A DNA stretch of 64,000 nucleotides from Metabacillus sp. KUDC1714 (GTDB lineage: Bacteria > Bacillota > Bacilli > Bacillales > Bacillaceae), in the NCBI RefSeq assembly GCF_014217835.1, contig NZ_CP055263.1, positions 4,467,501 through 4,531,500 on the forward strand. Direction: 5' to 3'. Shown here piece after piece: positions 1-7,528 of the stretch (its first letter is position 1; each line of letters starts with the position of its first letter). The position numbers and the translations under genes were made by a program. The notes beneath the pieces are model-generated. The model made no database searches. It was not told the origin of the DNA and worked only from the letters and a program-made list of their open reading frames with translations.

Positions 1-2
1 CA

Positions 3-617
3 GACTTTCCAAATTGGTTAAAAGAACCAGCAATGGAATATAAACAAGAAAACCGCGGAGAAGAGCATGGTTCATATATTATTGAAGCTCTTGAAACAGG
101 CCGTGTTTACAGAGGTCACTTCAACGTAGTAAACAATGGCGTTATTTCAAATCTACCAGACGATGCTATCATAGAAGCACCTGGATATGTTGATCGTAAT
201 GGGATAAGTATGCCACATGTTGGAGATCTCCCATTGGGCTGCGCCGCTGTTTGTAATGTGAGTATTTCAGTACAAAGATTAGCAGTTGAAGCTGCAATTA
301 ATGGCGATGATTTCCTACTTCGTCAAGCAATGATGATGGACCCGTTAGTTGGAGCAGTATGTAATCCAAAAGAGATTTGGCAAATGACTGACGAAATGCT
401 AGTTGCACAAGAGCGATGGCTGCCACAATATTCAGATGCAATAGCTGAAGCGAAGAAACGGTTAGCTTCCGGAAATCTTTTACCAACAAAAAATTATGAA
501 GGTGCAGCTCGTTTAAAAGTGAAAACAGTTGAAGAAATGGCTCAAAATCGGGACGAAGCAACTAAAAATGCTGGGGAATCGGATAAAGCGAAGGAACGTC
601 CCTCTGTTGTGAAATAA
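3..617 (+). CDS. Alpha-galacturonidase / GH4 glycosidase, C-terminal part
   Basis: The open frame runs in from the window edge without a start, so only about 205 C-terminal residues are visible; GH4 enzymes are usually about 430-450 residues. The stretch with GHFNVVNNG, the APGYVDRNG segment and the MMMDPLVGAVCNP segment is typical of the GH4 clade around Bacillus LplD. Enzymes of that clade use NAD+ and Mn2+ to split alpha-glycosides by a redox mechanism, LplD acting on galacturonides. The last 30 residues are a charged tail. It lies 224 bp upstream of a GH43 xylosidase, fitting a plant-polysaccharide locus. The family is clear; the exact substrate is inferred. Confidence 0.82.
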   Translation, partial: DFPNWLKEPAMEYKQENRGEEHGSYIIEALETGRVYRGHFNVVNNGVISNLPDDAIIEAPGYVDRNGISMPHVGDLPLGCAAVCNVSISVQRLAVEAAINGDDFLLRQAMMMDPLVGAVCNPKEIWQMTDEMLVAQERWLPQYSDAIAEAKKRLASGNLLPTKNYEGAARLKVKTVEEMAQNRDEATKNAGESDKAKERPSVVK

Positions 618-841
618 TATCGTAGTCTTCTAGAAGGATATTATTAGAAAAGTAAGGGAAAACTAGAATTTGAATCTATGTAAAATAAGCGTTTTATGGT
701 AAAATTAAATTATCAGTAAATTAAAAAAACTGAAGAAAATTATCAAGTAAATTTAAGACTAATTTAAGGGGATGGATGCAAATTCATCCTATCATTACAC
801 CATCATAGCCATACTAGTATGGTAGAATTGAGGAGGTAAAG
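618..841 (+). promoter_or_regulatory. Leader of GH43 gene with 14-bp palindrome
   Basis: This AT-rich gap separates the GH4 and GH43 genes. It contains a short hairpin GGATGGATG/TTCATCC (about 771-790) and a perfect palindrome CCATACTAGTATGG at 809-822, followed by the ribosome binding site GAGGAGG in front of the ATG at 842. The palindrome sits where a repressor would block transcription or early elongation. The cognate regulator is unknown; it does not match the AraR or XylR consensus that I know. Confidence 0.4.
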
Positions 842-2476
842 ATGAGAAAGATAACAAATCCAATTTTACGTGGTTTTAACCCGGATCCTTCGTTTTTAAG
901 AGTGGAGGATGATTATTATATTGCAACATCTACTTTTGAGTGGTTTCCTGGAGTACAAATTCACCATTCAAAGGATCTAGTAAACTGGAGATTATTAACA
1001 CATGCTTTAACACGTAAATCACAGGTGAATATGGAAGGTAATATTAATTCTGGAGGAGTTTGGGCACCTTGTTTGACCTATTCAGAGGGCACCTTTTATT
1101 TGATTTATACTGATGTAAAAAGTAGAAAAGGAGCATATAAGGATACTCATAATTATTTGGTGACAGCTCAAGATATTATGGGGCCGTGGTCTGAACCCAT
1201 TTATCTAAATAGCAGTGGATTCGATCCTTCACTGTTTCATGATGACGATGGCAAGAAGTGGTTAGTAAACATGCTTTGGGATGGTCGAAAAGGGAAAAAC
1301 TCGTTTGCTGGTATTGTAATTCAAGAATACTCGATAGAAGAAAAAAAACTAATTGGACCAGTGAAAAATATCTTTAAGGGAACAGACCTTAAGCTAACGG
1401 AAGGGCCACATCTTTATAAACGAAATGGTTATTACTATTTGATGACAGCAGAAGGTGGTACAGAATATAAACATGCCGTTACAATGGCTAGGTCTAAATC
1501 GCTTTTTGGACCTTTTGAAGTTGATCCTATAAATCCAATTCTAACATCTGCTAACCATCCAGAACTAGCCTTACAGAAAGCGGGACATGGTAGTCTTGTG
1601 CAAACACACACTGATGAGTGGTATCTAGCACATCTTTGTGGACGACCTTTAAAGGATAACTATTGTAATTTAGGAAGAGAGACAGCGATCCAACGCTGTT
1701 ATTGGACTGAAGATGGTTGGCTGAGAATCTTTGGTGGTGGAAATACACCGTCCTTACATGTTGAGGCACCTAAAATTGATCCCCATCCATTTGATCCAAT
1801 TTCGATAAAAGATGATTTTCAATCCGACTCTTTACAGCTTGATTGGAGTACATTACGGATTCCAACAGATCCTTCATGGATATCTTTAACAGAACGAAAA
1901 GGTTTTTTAAGATTGAAAGGAATGGAATCGCTATCATCCACACATAAACAAAGTTTAGTAGCAAGAAGGCAACAAAGTTTTAATTGTGAAGTTGAAGCAG
2001 CAATTGAATTCAATCCAGAAAATTTTCAACAAATGGCAGGGCTAGTTGTTTATTACGACACAAATGATTATGTATATTTACGGATTTCCAATGATGAGGA
2101 GATAGGTAAGTGTTTGAACATCATCCAAACAAAGAATGGGCAATATGATGAATTGTTAGAAAAAGATATCCCTCTTCAGGAAGGAAAAACTTGTAAGTTA
2201 AAAGCTGTTATCGAAAGGGAGAACTTGCAATTTTATTATACCTATTCGCAAAATGATGATAAATGGAACAAGATTGGTTCAGTAATCGATATTTGTCATT
2301 TATCAGATGAATACGGTGATTACATACGCTTTACAGGAACATTTATCGGTCTGTGTGTTCAAGATTTAAGCGGTTCAAAAAAGCATGCTGATTTTGAATA
2401 CTTTATTTATAAAGAGTTCCTTGAAGAGGAAAGTGAAATTGGAACTAATTCAGATCAGGTTTTTAGATTTTCTTAA
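842..2476 (+). CDS. GH43 beta-xylosidase (XynB type)
   Basis: The 544-residue protein should release xylose from the non-reducing end of xylo-oligosaccharides inside the cell; there is no signal peptide. The catalytic triad of GH43 is visible: D15 in FNPDPS (general base), D128 in GFDPSLF (pKa modulator) and E187 in TEGPHLY (general acid), the same spacing as in characterised XynB enzymes. Residues 1 to about 310 form the five-bladed propeller; from about 325 to 530 lies the beta-sandwich (DUF1349-like) domain of the GH43_11 type. The start is fixed by GAGGAGG seven bases upstream. Some family members also cleave alpha-L-arabinofuranosides, so arabinose side activity is possible. Confidence 0.9.
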   Translation: MRKITNPILRGFNPDPSFLRVEDDYYIATSTFEWFPGVQIHHSKDLVNWRLLTHALTRKSQVNMEGNINSGGVWAPCLTYSEGTFYLIYTDVKSRKGAYKDTHNYLVTAQDIMGPWSEPIYLNSSGFDPSLFHDDDGKKWLVNMLWDGRKGKNSFAGIVIQEYSIEEKKLIGPVKNIFKGTDLKLTEGPHLYKRNGYYYLMTAEGGTEYKHAVTMARSKSLFGPFEVDPINPILTSANHPELALQKAGHGSLVQTHTDEWYLAHLCGRPLKDNYCNLGRETAIQRCYWTEDGWLRIFGGGNTPSLHVEAPKIDPHPFDPISIKDDFQSDSLQLDWSTLRIPTDPSWISLTERKGFLRLKGMESLSSTHKQSLVARRQQSFNCEVEAAIEFNPENFQQMAGLVVYYDTNDYVYLRISNDEEIGKCLNIIQTKNGQYDELLEKDIPLQEGKTCKLKAVIERENLQFYYTYSQNDDKWNKIGSVIDICHLSDEYGDYIRFTGTFIGLCVQDLSGSKKHADFEYFIYKEFLEEESEIGTNSDQVFRFS

Positions 2477-2506
2477 TATCATATTAAATAGCTGGGGGAA
2501 CTTAAA

Positions 2507-3412
2507 ATGAATATAATACGGTATAAAAACGAATTAAATGAAAGCGTTTTAGCTGTGTTGACTGTAGAAAATAAAATATATGTTCTACCTCAGTCAGATT
2601 TTTTATCTTTAGTTAGGGAAGCGGAAAATAAGGGGAAAACTCCATTGTTACTTATTGAAGAAGTCATTGAAAATTCTCTTCCAATGAAATTGACCTTAAA
2701 TGATCTAGATTTGTTAATACCAGTAGATGCCCCTGAAGTTTGGGCTGCAGGCGTGACTTATGAAAATAGCAAGCTTGCAAGAAATTACGAGGCTTCCCAA
2801 GGGTATGAGGAAAAAGAAGAAACGTTCTATGATAAGGTATACAACGCAGCACGTCCTGAAATCTTTTTCAAATCAACAAGTGCTCGGACGGTTGCACCTA
2901 GAGGTGAAGTTTATTTAAGAAGTGACTCAAATTGGCAAATTCCTGAGCCCGAGCTAGGGTTGGTTATAAATAAGGTAGGAAAAATCATTGGTTATACAAT
3001 TGGAAACGATATGAGCTGTCGAGATATTGAAGGAGAAAATCCCTTGTATCTACCACAAGCAAAAGTCTGGAAAAATTCTTGTTCGATTGGTCCTTCAATT
3101 CGTTTAGCAGAAACGGTGGAAGATCCATATAACTTTGATATTACATGTAGAATATTCCGAAAAGAGGAAAAGGTATTTGAAGGTAGTGCAAATACAGAGC
3201 AATTAAAACGTAGCTATACAGAGCTAGTTTCCTATTTATTAAAAGATAACGAAATATTTGATGGTACTGTTTTATTAACAGGAACATGTATTGTACCTCC
3301 AAATGAATTTACATTGGATCATAATGATCGTATTGAAATTGAAATAGAGGGAATAGGTATTTTGGAGAACACGGTAAAAAAACAGATTTCTCAAACACTT
3401 CCAACCTTGTAA
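2507..3412 (+). CDS. Fumarylacetoacetase-fold protein, possible 2-keto-3-deoxypentonate dehydratase
   Basis: A 301-residue FAH-superfamily protein. The metal-binding pattern E147-x-E149 (PEPELGL) and D168 (GNDMSCRD) is present. The segments FFKSTSARTV and the GENPLYLPQAKVW region resemble the 2-keto-3-deoxy-D-arabinonate dehydratase branch, which converts a 2-keto-3-deoxypentonate to 2-oxoglutarate semialdehyde in oxidative pentose breakdown. It follows the GH43 xylosidase by 30 bp with a GGGGGA ribosome binding site, so the two are probably cotranscribed, supporting a role in xylose or arabinose use. The superfamily is clear; the reaction is inferred because FAH members act on many keto acids and no pentonate dehydratase is seen nearby. 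Confidence 0.72.
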   Translation: MNIIRYKNELNESVLAVLTVENKIYVLPQSDFLSLVREAENKGKTPLLLIEEVIENSLPMKLTLNDLDLLIPVDAPEVWAAGVTYENSKLARNYEASQGYEEKEETFYDKVYNAARPEIFFKSTSARTVAPRGEVYLRSDSNWQIPEPELGLVINKVGKIIGYTIGNDMSCRDIEGENPLYLPQAKVWKNSCSIGPSIRLAETVEDPYNFDITCRIFRKEEKVFEGSANTEQLKRSYTELVSYLLKDNEIFDGTVLLTGTCIVPPNEFTLDHNDRIEIEIEGIGILENTVKKQISQTLPTL

Positions 3413-3440
3413 TTAAACGAATATTTTCAGTAAATCTAAG

Positions 3441-3475
3441 AAGCCTGCAATTGTTAAATTTGCAGGCTTTGTAAA
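3441..3475 (+). terminator. Convergent hairpin terminator
   Basis: AAGCCTGCAA (3441-3450) pairs perfectly with TTGCAGGCTT (3460-3469). It lies between the convergent FAH gene and the small minus-strand gene at 3490-3630. The T-tract is weak on both sides. Confidence 0.55.
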
Positions 3476-3489
3476 TTAAAACCTAGTTC

Positions 3490-3630
3490 TTATTGACCAT
3501 CAGCACCACTTATTGTTACCTTACGAATGTGGTCATCTTCATAATTGTTTTCCCGTAACTTTTCAACCTTGTCGTTGACTAGTTGTTTTTGATCAACCTC
3601 TGGTGAAGGTGTTTGTTTTTTCTTTGACAC
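3490..3630 (-). CDS. Small hydrophilic protein, 46 aa
   Basis: A GTG start lies seven bases after a near-perfect ribosome binding site (AAAGGAGGT, complement of 3638-3646). The product is charged and soluble, starting MSKKKQTPSPEVD and ending with HIRKVTISGADGQ. I do not recognise the family. The strong ribosome binding site, full-length frame and absence of any overlapping gene support it being real. Small proteins of this kind are common among sporulation genes of Bacillaceae, and spore-like genes follow, but no function can be assigned. Confidence 0.6.
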   Translation of the reverse strand: MSKKKQTPSPEVDQKQLVNDKVEKLRENNYEDDHIRKVTISGADGQ

Positions 3631-3689
3631 TTTGAAAACCTCCTTTATTAAGATACTTGGATCCTGCTTAGTTTTCCTATTTACATTAA

Positions 3690-4250
3690 AATTATTTCAA
3701 CTTAAAGGGTGTCAATTGTGAGGAAGATAAATTTTCAATTTTGCATGGTAAAGAACTGAAACGAATAACAAGGCAAGAGCTAGAAGATCATTTGAAGGGA
3801 AAACTAAAGAACAAATATATTATGCAGCCCTTTATTGAGTGTAAAACAAAATCAGGATTAGCGTATGACTTTCGGTTACATGTTCAAAAAAATGAAAATA
3901 AAAAGTGGGTGATAGCTCTTATCTATCCAAGAATTAATGGGGATGGAAAATTAACAAGTAATATTAGCAGTGGGGGATTTAGAGGGGAATTAACTTCTTT
4001 CTTAGATCAGGAATTTGGTCAAGAGAGTCCACAGGTAGTTCAATTATTACAAAACTTTGCCTTATCGTTTTCTGAACATCTTGATCAAATTTACAACTGT
4101 TCCTTTGATGAACTTGGAATTGATGTAGGAATCGATGTAAATAGGAAGCTTTGGATTTATGAAGTTAATTGGAGACCAGGCTCTAAACATAGGGAATTTG
4201 AAGTTGCTAAACAAATGATTCCTTATGCAATGAGTCTACATGCAAACTAA
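3690..4250 (+). pseudogene. YheC/YheD-type ATP-grasp protein, C-terminal fragment
   Basis: The frame is open from 3690 and gives about 170-185 residues matching only the C-terminal half of the YheC/YheD (endospore coat-associated) ATP-grasp family: the YDFRLHVQKN strand, a glycine-rich SSGGFRGEL loop and the metal-binding WIYEVNWRPG motif near the end. Full members are about 350-450 residues. The N-terminal half and the nucleotide-binding lysine region are missing, no convincing ribosome binding site precedes the only nearby start (TTG 3741), and a minus-strand gene occupies the space upstream. It is best read as a gene remnant, although a short protein from TTG 3741 cannot be excluded. Intact relatives are linked to the spore coat. 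Confidence 0.65.
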
Positions 4251-4280
4251 TTTTAGGCAACCTTATTTACAGAGTATAAT

Positions 4281-4309
4281 CACAATTTGTTTAATAAACT
4301 TATACTATA
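4281..4309 (+). promoter_or_regulatory. Possible sigma-K promoter of the CotY/CotZ-like gene
   Basis: CACA at 4281-4284 fits the sigma-K -35 pattern (mACm), and TATACTATA at 4301-4309 matches CATANNNTA in all but the first base; the spacer is 16. A start site near 4316 would exclude the upstream TTG at 4287 and favour the ATG at 4344. Short degenerate motifs occur by chance, so this is suggestive only. Confidence 0.35.
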
Positions 4310-4343
4310 TAGGGAGAAAACGGAGAATGGGGTAGGAGGATGG

Positions 4344-4802
4344 ATGATTGATTCCCGTAAGGAAATGAGGAACTTATGCATTTTAGAGCCATTGAAAATA
4401 ATTAAATTCCATCAAGACTTTAAAATAGATCCATCATTAAATAGTTTCAAAGATCGATGTGAACATGTAAAAGTAGTAGATACGATTCCTTTTATATTAT
4501 GGAATGATAGCGGATTGTTCGAGTTAACAGGATATTTTTCTGATCAATTTGAAGATAAAAAAGTGGACTCATTTTGTACTAGTTTTTTTCGAGTAGAAAA
4601 TATAGATGAAAAGCAAAAGTGTGCAACTCTTTCTTTGTTAAAACCATTTGACATAGATGGATGTTTGTCAAAAGAGATTTGTGAAATTGTAAGATTAGAA
4701 AGAACTCCGATTTGTTTCGCCGTTGATCTATCCTGTTTTTGTGCAATTCACTGCCTTAATGTTAAGTTACTAACTAGAAAAATTATTATCGAGCCAAGAT
4801 GA
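4344..4802 (+). CDS. CotY/CotZ-family spore coat protein
   Basis: The protein (152 residues from ATG 4344) ends in the hallmark C-terminal block of the CotY/CotZ family: SFFRVENI, ATLSLLKPFDIDG, then VRLERTPICFAVDLSCFCAIHCLNVKLL, split here by key residues: paired cysteines around DLSCFCAIHCL. CotY and CotZ are cysteine-rich proteins of the outer coat or crust, made in the mother cell. The ATG is preceded by TAGGAGG four bases upstream; the longer frame from TTG 4287 has no ribosome binding site. Compared with CotY/CotZ, the cysteine-rich N-terminal part is reduced. Neighbouring YheC/D and Mur-ligase-like genes fit a coat-related cluster. The family is fairly secure; placement in CotY versus CotZ is not. 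Confidence 0.7.
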   Translation: MIDSRKEMRNLCILEPLKIIKFHQDFKIDPSLNSFKDRCEHVKVVDTIPFILWNDSGLFELTGYFSDQFEDKKVDSFCTSFFRVENIDEKQKCATLSLLKPFDIDGCLSKEICEIVRLERTPICFAVDLSCFCAIHCLNVKLLTRKIIIEPR

Positions 4803-4809
4803 GTGGAGT

Positions 4810-4840
4810 AAAAACCTGGAGAATAATCTTTCAGGTTTTT
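4810..4840 (+). terminator. Intrinsic terminator after the coat-protein gene
   Basis: AAAAACCTG (4810-4818) pairs with CAGGTTTTT (4832-4840), eight bases after the stop of the CotY/CotZ-like gene; the right arm supplies the T-tract. Confidence 0.65.
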
Positions 4841-4885
4841 AGTATATAACCTATCAAAATATTCTAACAGAAAGAGAGGTGAGTT

Positions 4886-6262
4886 ATGGAACATCTCAGA
4901 CTTGTAAGTATTCTTCCTGTGTTAAAAGGTGAAATCATAAAGGGGCAAGAAAACCCCTTAATAAAAAGTGTAGCAAAAGGTAAGAAATACCCAATCACAA
5001 ATCATTCAATTTATTTTCATATGAAAAAGCAAAAGATTCAAATTCCTAGTGATGTAGATGAATGTGTACTTGTAGTAAGTAACATATCATATGTAAAAAG
5101 TATTAAGGATGAGGGAATTACTATTGTCTATGTTCAGAATGTAAAAAATGCTTATTATAGATTTATAAGCTATTATCGAAGTTTGTTTTCGCTTCCAATA
5201 ATTGGTGTTACAGGAACTTGTGGTAAAACAACAACAAAAGAAATGATTGCATGGATTTTATCGAAAGATTTAAATGTAGTCAAAACTAGGTTAAGTGAAA
5301 ATGGATTATCACGAAATCTTAAATATCTCATGCAAATTGATAATAAGACAGACGTAGCTGTCATAGAAATGGGAGTAGACAGCCCTGATAACATGCTTTA
5401 CACAGCACATTACTTTAAGCCAGAGATTGGCGTTATCACAAACATTGGTGTGGATCATCTTGAAGGATTTCACGAGCATGATAAATACATCGAGGAAAAA
5501 GCGAAAATGCTAACAGCAATACAAAATAAGGGTGTACTCGTATTAAATGCAGATGATGAATATACAAAAAGAATAAATTTAAATGATTTTAAAGGGAAAA
5601 TTGTTTATGTAAGCTTAAAGAAGGATACGATGTTTACAGCTAGTAATATTAGATATGGGAAAAAGGGAATGCGATTTAATTTAACATATAATGGCACGGT
5701 CTATCCATGTTATGTACCAGGTTTTGGGGAACATAATGTTTATAACGCATTGTACGCAATTGCTGTTTGTATGGAATTAAATATCGGTATAATCGAAGCA
5801 ATCGAACGTTTAAAATCATTCAAGCATGTTCGACGCCATACCCAATTTAAAAAAGGGATAAACGAATGTGAAATTATCGATGATACATGGAGTACAAATC
5901 CTACATCAATAAAAGCTGCATTGGATGTACTACAACATGCTAGTAAAGCGAATAAAAAAATTGTCGTTCTAGGTGATATTGAGGAACTAGGACAATCTTT
6001 TGTAAATGAATATATGAAAGTAGCTGATCTTGTTGTAAACAGTAAAGTAGATTTCTTTGTTACAATCGGAGAAAAATCAAAGATAATGAGTGATCGAGCA
6101 ATTGAACTCGGAATGGATACAAATAAAGTTTTCCATGCTTATGATCAACAAGCTGCATTTGATATAATACAAGCAACTTCTGATCGTGATACATGTATAC
6201 TAGTAAAAACGTCTATGAATCTCTCATACAGTGGGCTAATAAAAAAATTAACACAATTTTAA
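4886..6262 (+). CDS. MurF-like Mur ligase family protein
   Basis: This 458-residue protein has the three-domain layout of Mur ligases: an N-terminal domain (1-105), a central ATPase domain starting at VTGTCGKTTTKEM (about 111-123; P-loop GTCGKTT) with the VIEMGVD and NIGVDHLEGF segments, and a C-terminal domain with IIDDTWSTNPTS and VVLGDIEELG. MurF joins D-Ala-D-Ala to UDP-MurNAc-tripeptide. The N-terminal domain diverges from housekeeping MurF, and the gene is isolated from ddl and mraY, next to a coat gene; I therefore think it is a paralogue with a special, perhaps sporulation-related, substrate. The start is set by GAGAGGTG eight bases upstream. A housekeeping murF elsewhere would be expected but cannot be checked here. 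Confidence 0.72.
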   Translation: MEHLRLVSILPVLKGEIIKGQENPLIKSVAKGKKYPITNHSIYFHMKKQKIQIPSDVDECVLVVSNISYVKSIKDEGITIVYVQNVKNAYYRFISYYRSLFSLPIIGVTGTCGKTTTKEMIAWILSKDLNVVKTRLSENGLSRNLKYLMQIDNKTDVAVIEMGVDSPDNMLYTAHYFKPEIGVITNIGVDHLEGFHEHDKYIEEKAKMLTAIQNKGVLVLNADDEYTKRINLNDFKGKIVYVSLKKDTMFTASNIRYGKKGMRFNLTYNGTVYPCYVPGFGEHNVYNALYAIAVCMELNIGIIEAIERLKSFKHVRRHTQFKKGINECEIIDDTWSTNPTSIKAALDVLQHASKANKKIVVLGDIEELGQSFVNEYMKVADLVVNSKVDFFVTIGEKSKIMSDRAIELGMDTNKVFHAYDQQAAFDIIQATSDRDTCILVKTSMNLSYSGLIKKLTQF

Positions 6263-6292
6263 ACAAGATATATGAGATGGTGCTAAAAAAGT

Positions 6293-6336
6293 GTCAGATC
6301 CTTAGTTTTAAACGGGTCTGACCCATTTTTTGTTTT
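6293..6336 (+). terminator. Intrinsic terminator after Mur-ligase-like gene
   Basis: GTCAGATCC (6293-6301) pairs with GGGTCTGAC (6314-6322, one G-T pair) and is followed by a T-rich tail, 30 bases after the stop codon. Confidence 0.75.
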
Positions 6337-6474
6337 GGGAAATAATAAATTTTAATAGAACGGATAAATGAAATAATTTCAAGAAAACACTATAAATCGA
6401 ATTTCGGATATATTCCAATAGAATGAAAAAAGGTAAGATGTAAGGAGAAGATACGAATAAAATAGTACCTTTTC

Positions 6475-6504
6475 TACTATTTTTTAAGAGCCATTCATAG
6501 ATTA
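6475..6504 (+). promoter_or_regulatory. Sigma-K-like promoter of the six-gene operon
   Basis: TACT at 6475-6478 fits the -35 mACm pattern and CATAGATTA at 6496-6504 matches the sigma-K -10 consensus CATANNNTA in all six fixed positions, with a 17-base spacer. The predicted start would be near 6511, 28 bases before the ATG. No comparable sigma-A hexamer pair is obvious here. If real, the operon is read in the mother cell late in sporulation. Confidence 0.45.
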
Positions 6505-6538
6505 AGTACAACTGAAATCAACATTGAGGTGCACATAA

Positions 6539-7528
6539 ATGAAACGTAATATAAAAATAAAAGGTATCGGCACATATTTACCAAAACGATTGATCAAAGC
6601 GGAAGAAATCGATCAATTACTTTCAACAAAAAGTGGGTGGTCTAAAAGAAAATCAGGTGTGAAGGAACGGTATTTTGTTAGAGATGAAACAGCTTCTTAT
6701 ATGGGTGCAGAGGCTGCTAAAAAAGCAGTTCAAGATGCTGGTCTAACTTTAACAGATATTGATTGTTTGATTAGTGGGAGTGGTACGATTGAGCAAGCAA
6801 TCCCTTGTAATGCCGCATTGCTTCAGGAACAACTAGGTCTTCAGTATTCTGGTATTCCTGCATTTGATATTAACTCAACTTGTTTAAGCTTTGTTACCGC
6901 TCTAGATATGATCTCCTATGCAATTGTTTGTGGTAGGTATAAGAATGTATTAATAATATCTTCTGAGATTTCATCAATAGGACTAAACTGGGATCAAGAC
7001 GAGAGCTCAATTTTGTTTGGGGATGGTGCTGTTGCGGTTGTTTTATCCAAATCAACGGATGGTTCAGGAATAATATGCTCACATATGGAAACATATAGTG
7101 CTGGTGCTCATTTATCTGAAATTAGAGGTGGAGGCACTAAAATCCATCCTAGAGAATATAACGAACAAACAAAAGATGATTTTTTATTTGATATGGATGG
7201 GAGGGCCATCTTTAAATTATCCTTTAAACTTCTGCCACGGTTTATTGAAACACTCTTTTCAACTACAAATCTTACAATGGAAGATATCGATATGGTGATC
7301 CCTCACCAAGCAAGCGCATCTGCGATGAAGATAATCCGGAAAAAGCTAGGAGTAGAAGAGTCGAGGTTTATGAATATTATTGAAAACTATGGAAATATGA
7401 TTGCAGCATCGATTCCAATGGCGTTATTTGAAGCTATTCAACAAGGAAGAGTGAAAAGAGGAGATAAAGTTTTACTATTAGGAACTTCAGCTGGATTATC
7501 CATTGGAGGCATCGTACTTGAATATTAA
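6539..7528 (+). CDS. Ketoacyl synthase III (FabH/OleA-like)
   Basis: A 329-residue thiolase-fold condensing enzyme. The Cys-His-Asn triad is visible: C115 in NSTCLSF, H256 in IPHQAS and N286 in YGNMIAASIP. FabH starts fatty-acid synthesis by condensing acetyl-CoA with malonyl-ACP; relatives such as OleA instead join two fatty acyl chains head to head. The conserved Thr-Ser after the catalytic Asn of FabH is replaced by Met-Ile here, and the gene leads an operon with an OleD-like reductase rather than fab genes, so a specialised acyl condensation is more likely than housekeeping initiation. GAGGTG lies eight bases before the ATG. The fold is certain; substrate and product are unknown. Confidence 0.85.
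   Translation: MKRNIKIKGIGTYLPKRLIKAEEIDQLLSTKSGWSKRKSGVKERYFVRDETASYMGAEAAKKAVQDAGLTLTDIDCLISGSGTIEQAIPCNAALLQEQLGLQYSGIPAFDINSTCLSFVTALDMISYAIVCGRYKNVLIISSEISSIGLNWDQDESSILFGDGAVAVVLSKSTDGSGIICSHMETYSAGAHLSEIRGGGTKIHPREYNEQTKDDFLFDMDGRAIFKLSFKLLPRFIETLFSTTNLTMEDIDMVIPHQASASAMKIIRKKLGVEESRFMNIIENYGNMIAASIPMALFEAIQQGRVKRGDKVLLLGTSAGLSIGGIVLEY

Noticed and set aside
6308..6511. 67-codon minus-strand frame before the six-gene operon
   Set aside because: AT-rich intergenic frame without start signals, overlapping the terminator and promoter.
6539..7528. Housekeeping fabH
   Set aside because: No fab genes beside it and operon partners are unrelated to fatty-acid elongation; a specialised role fits better, though not proven.
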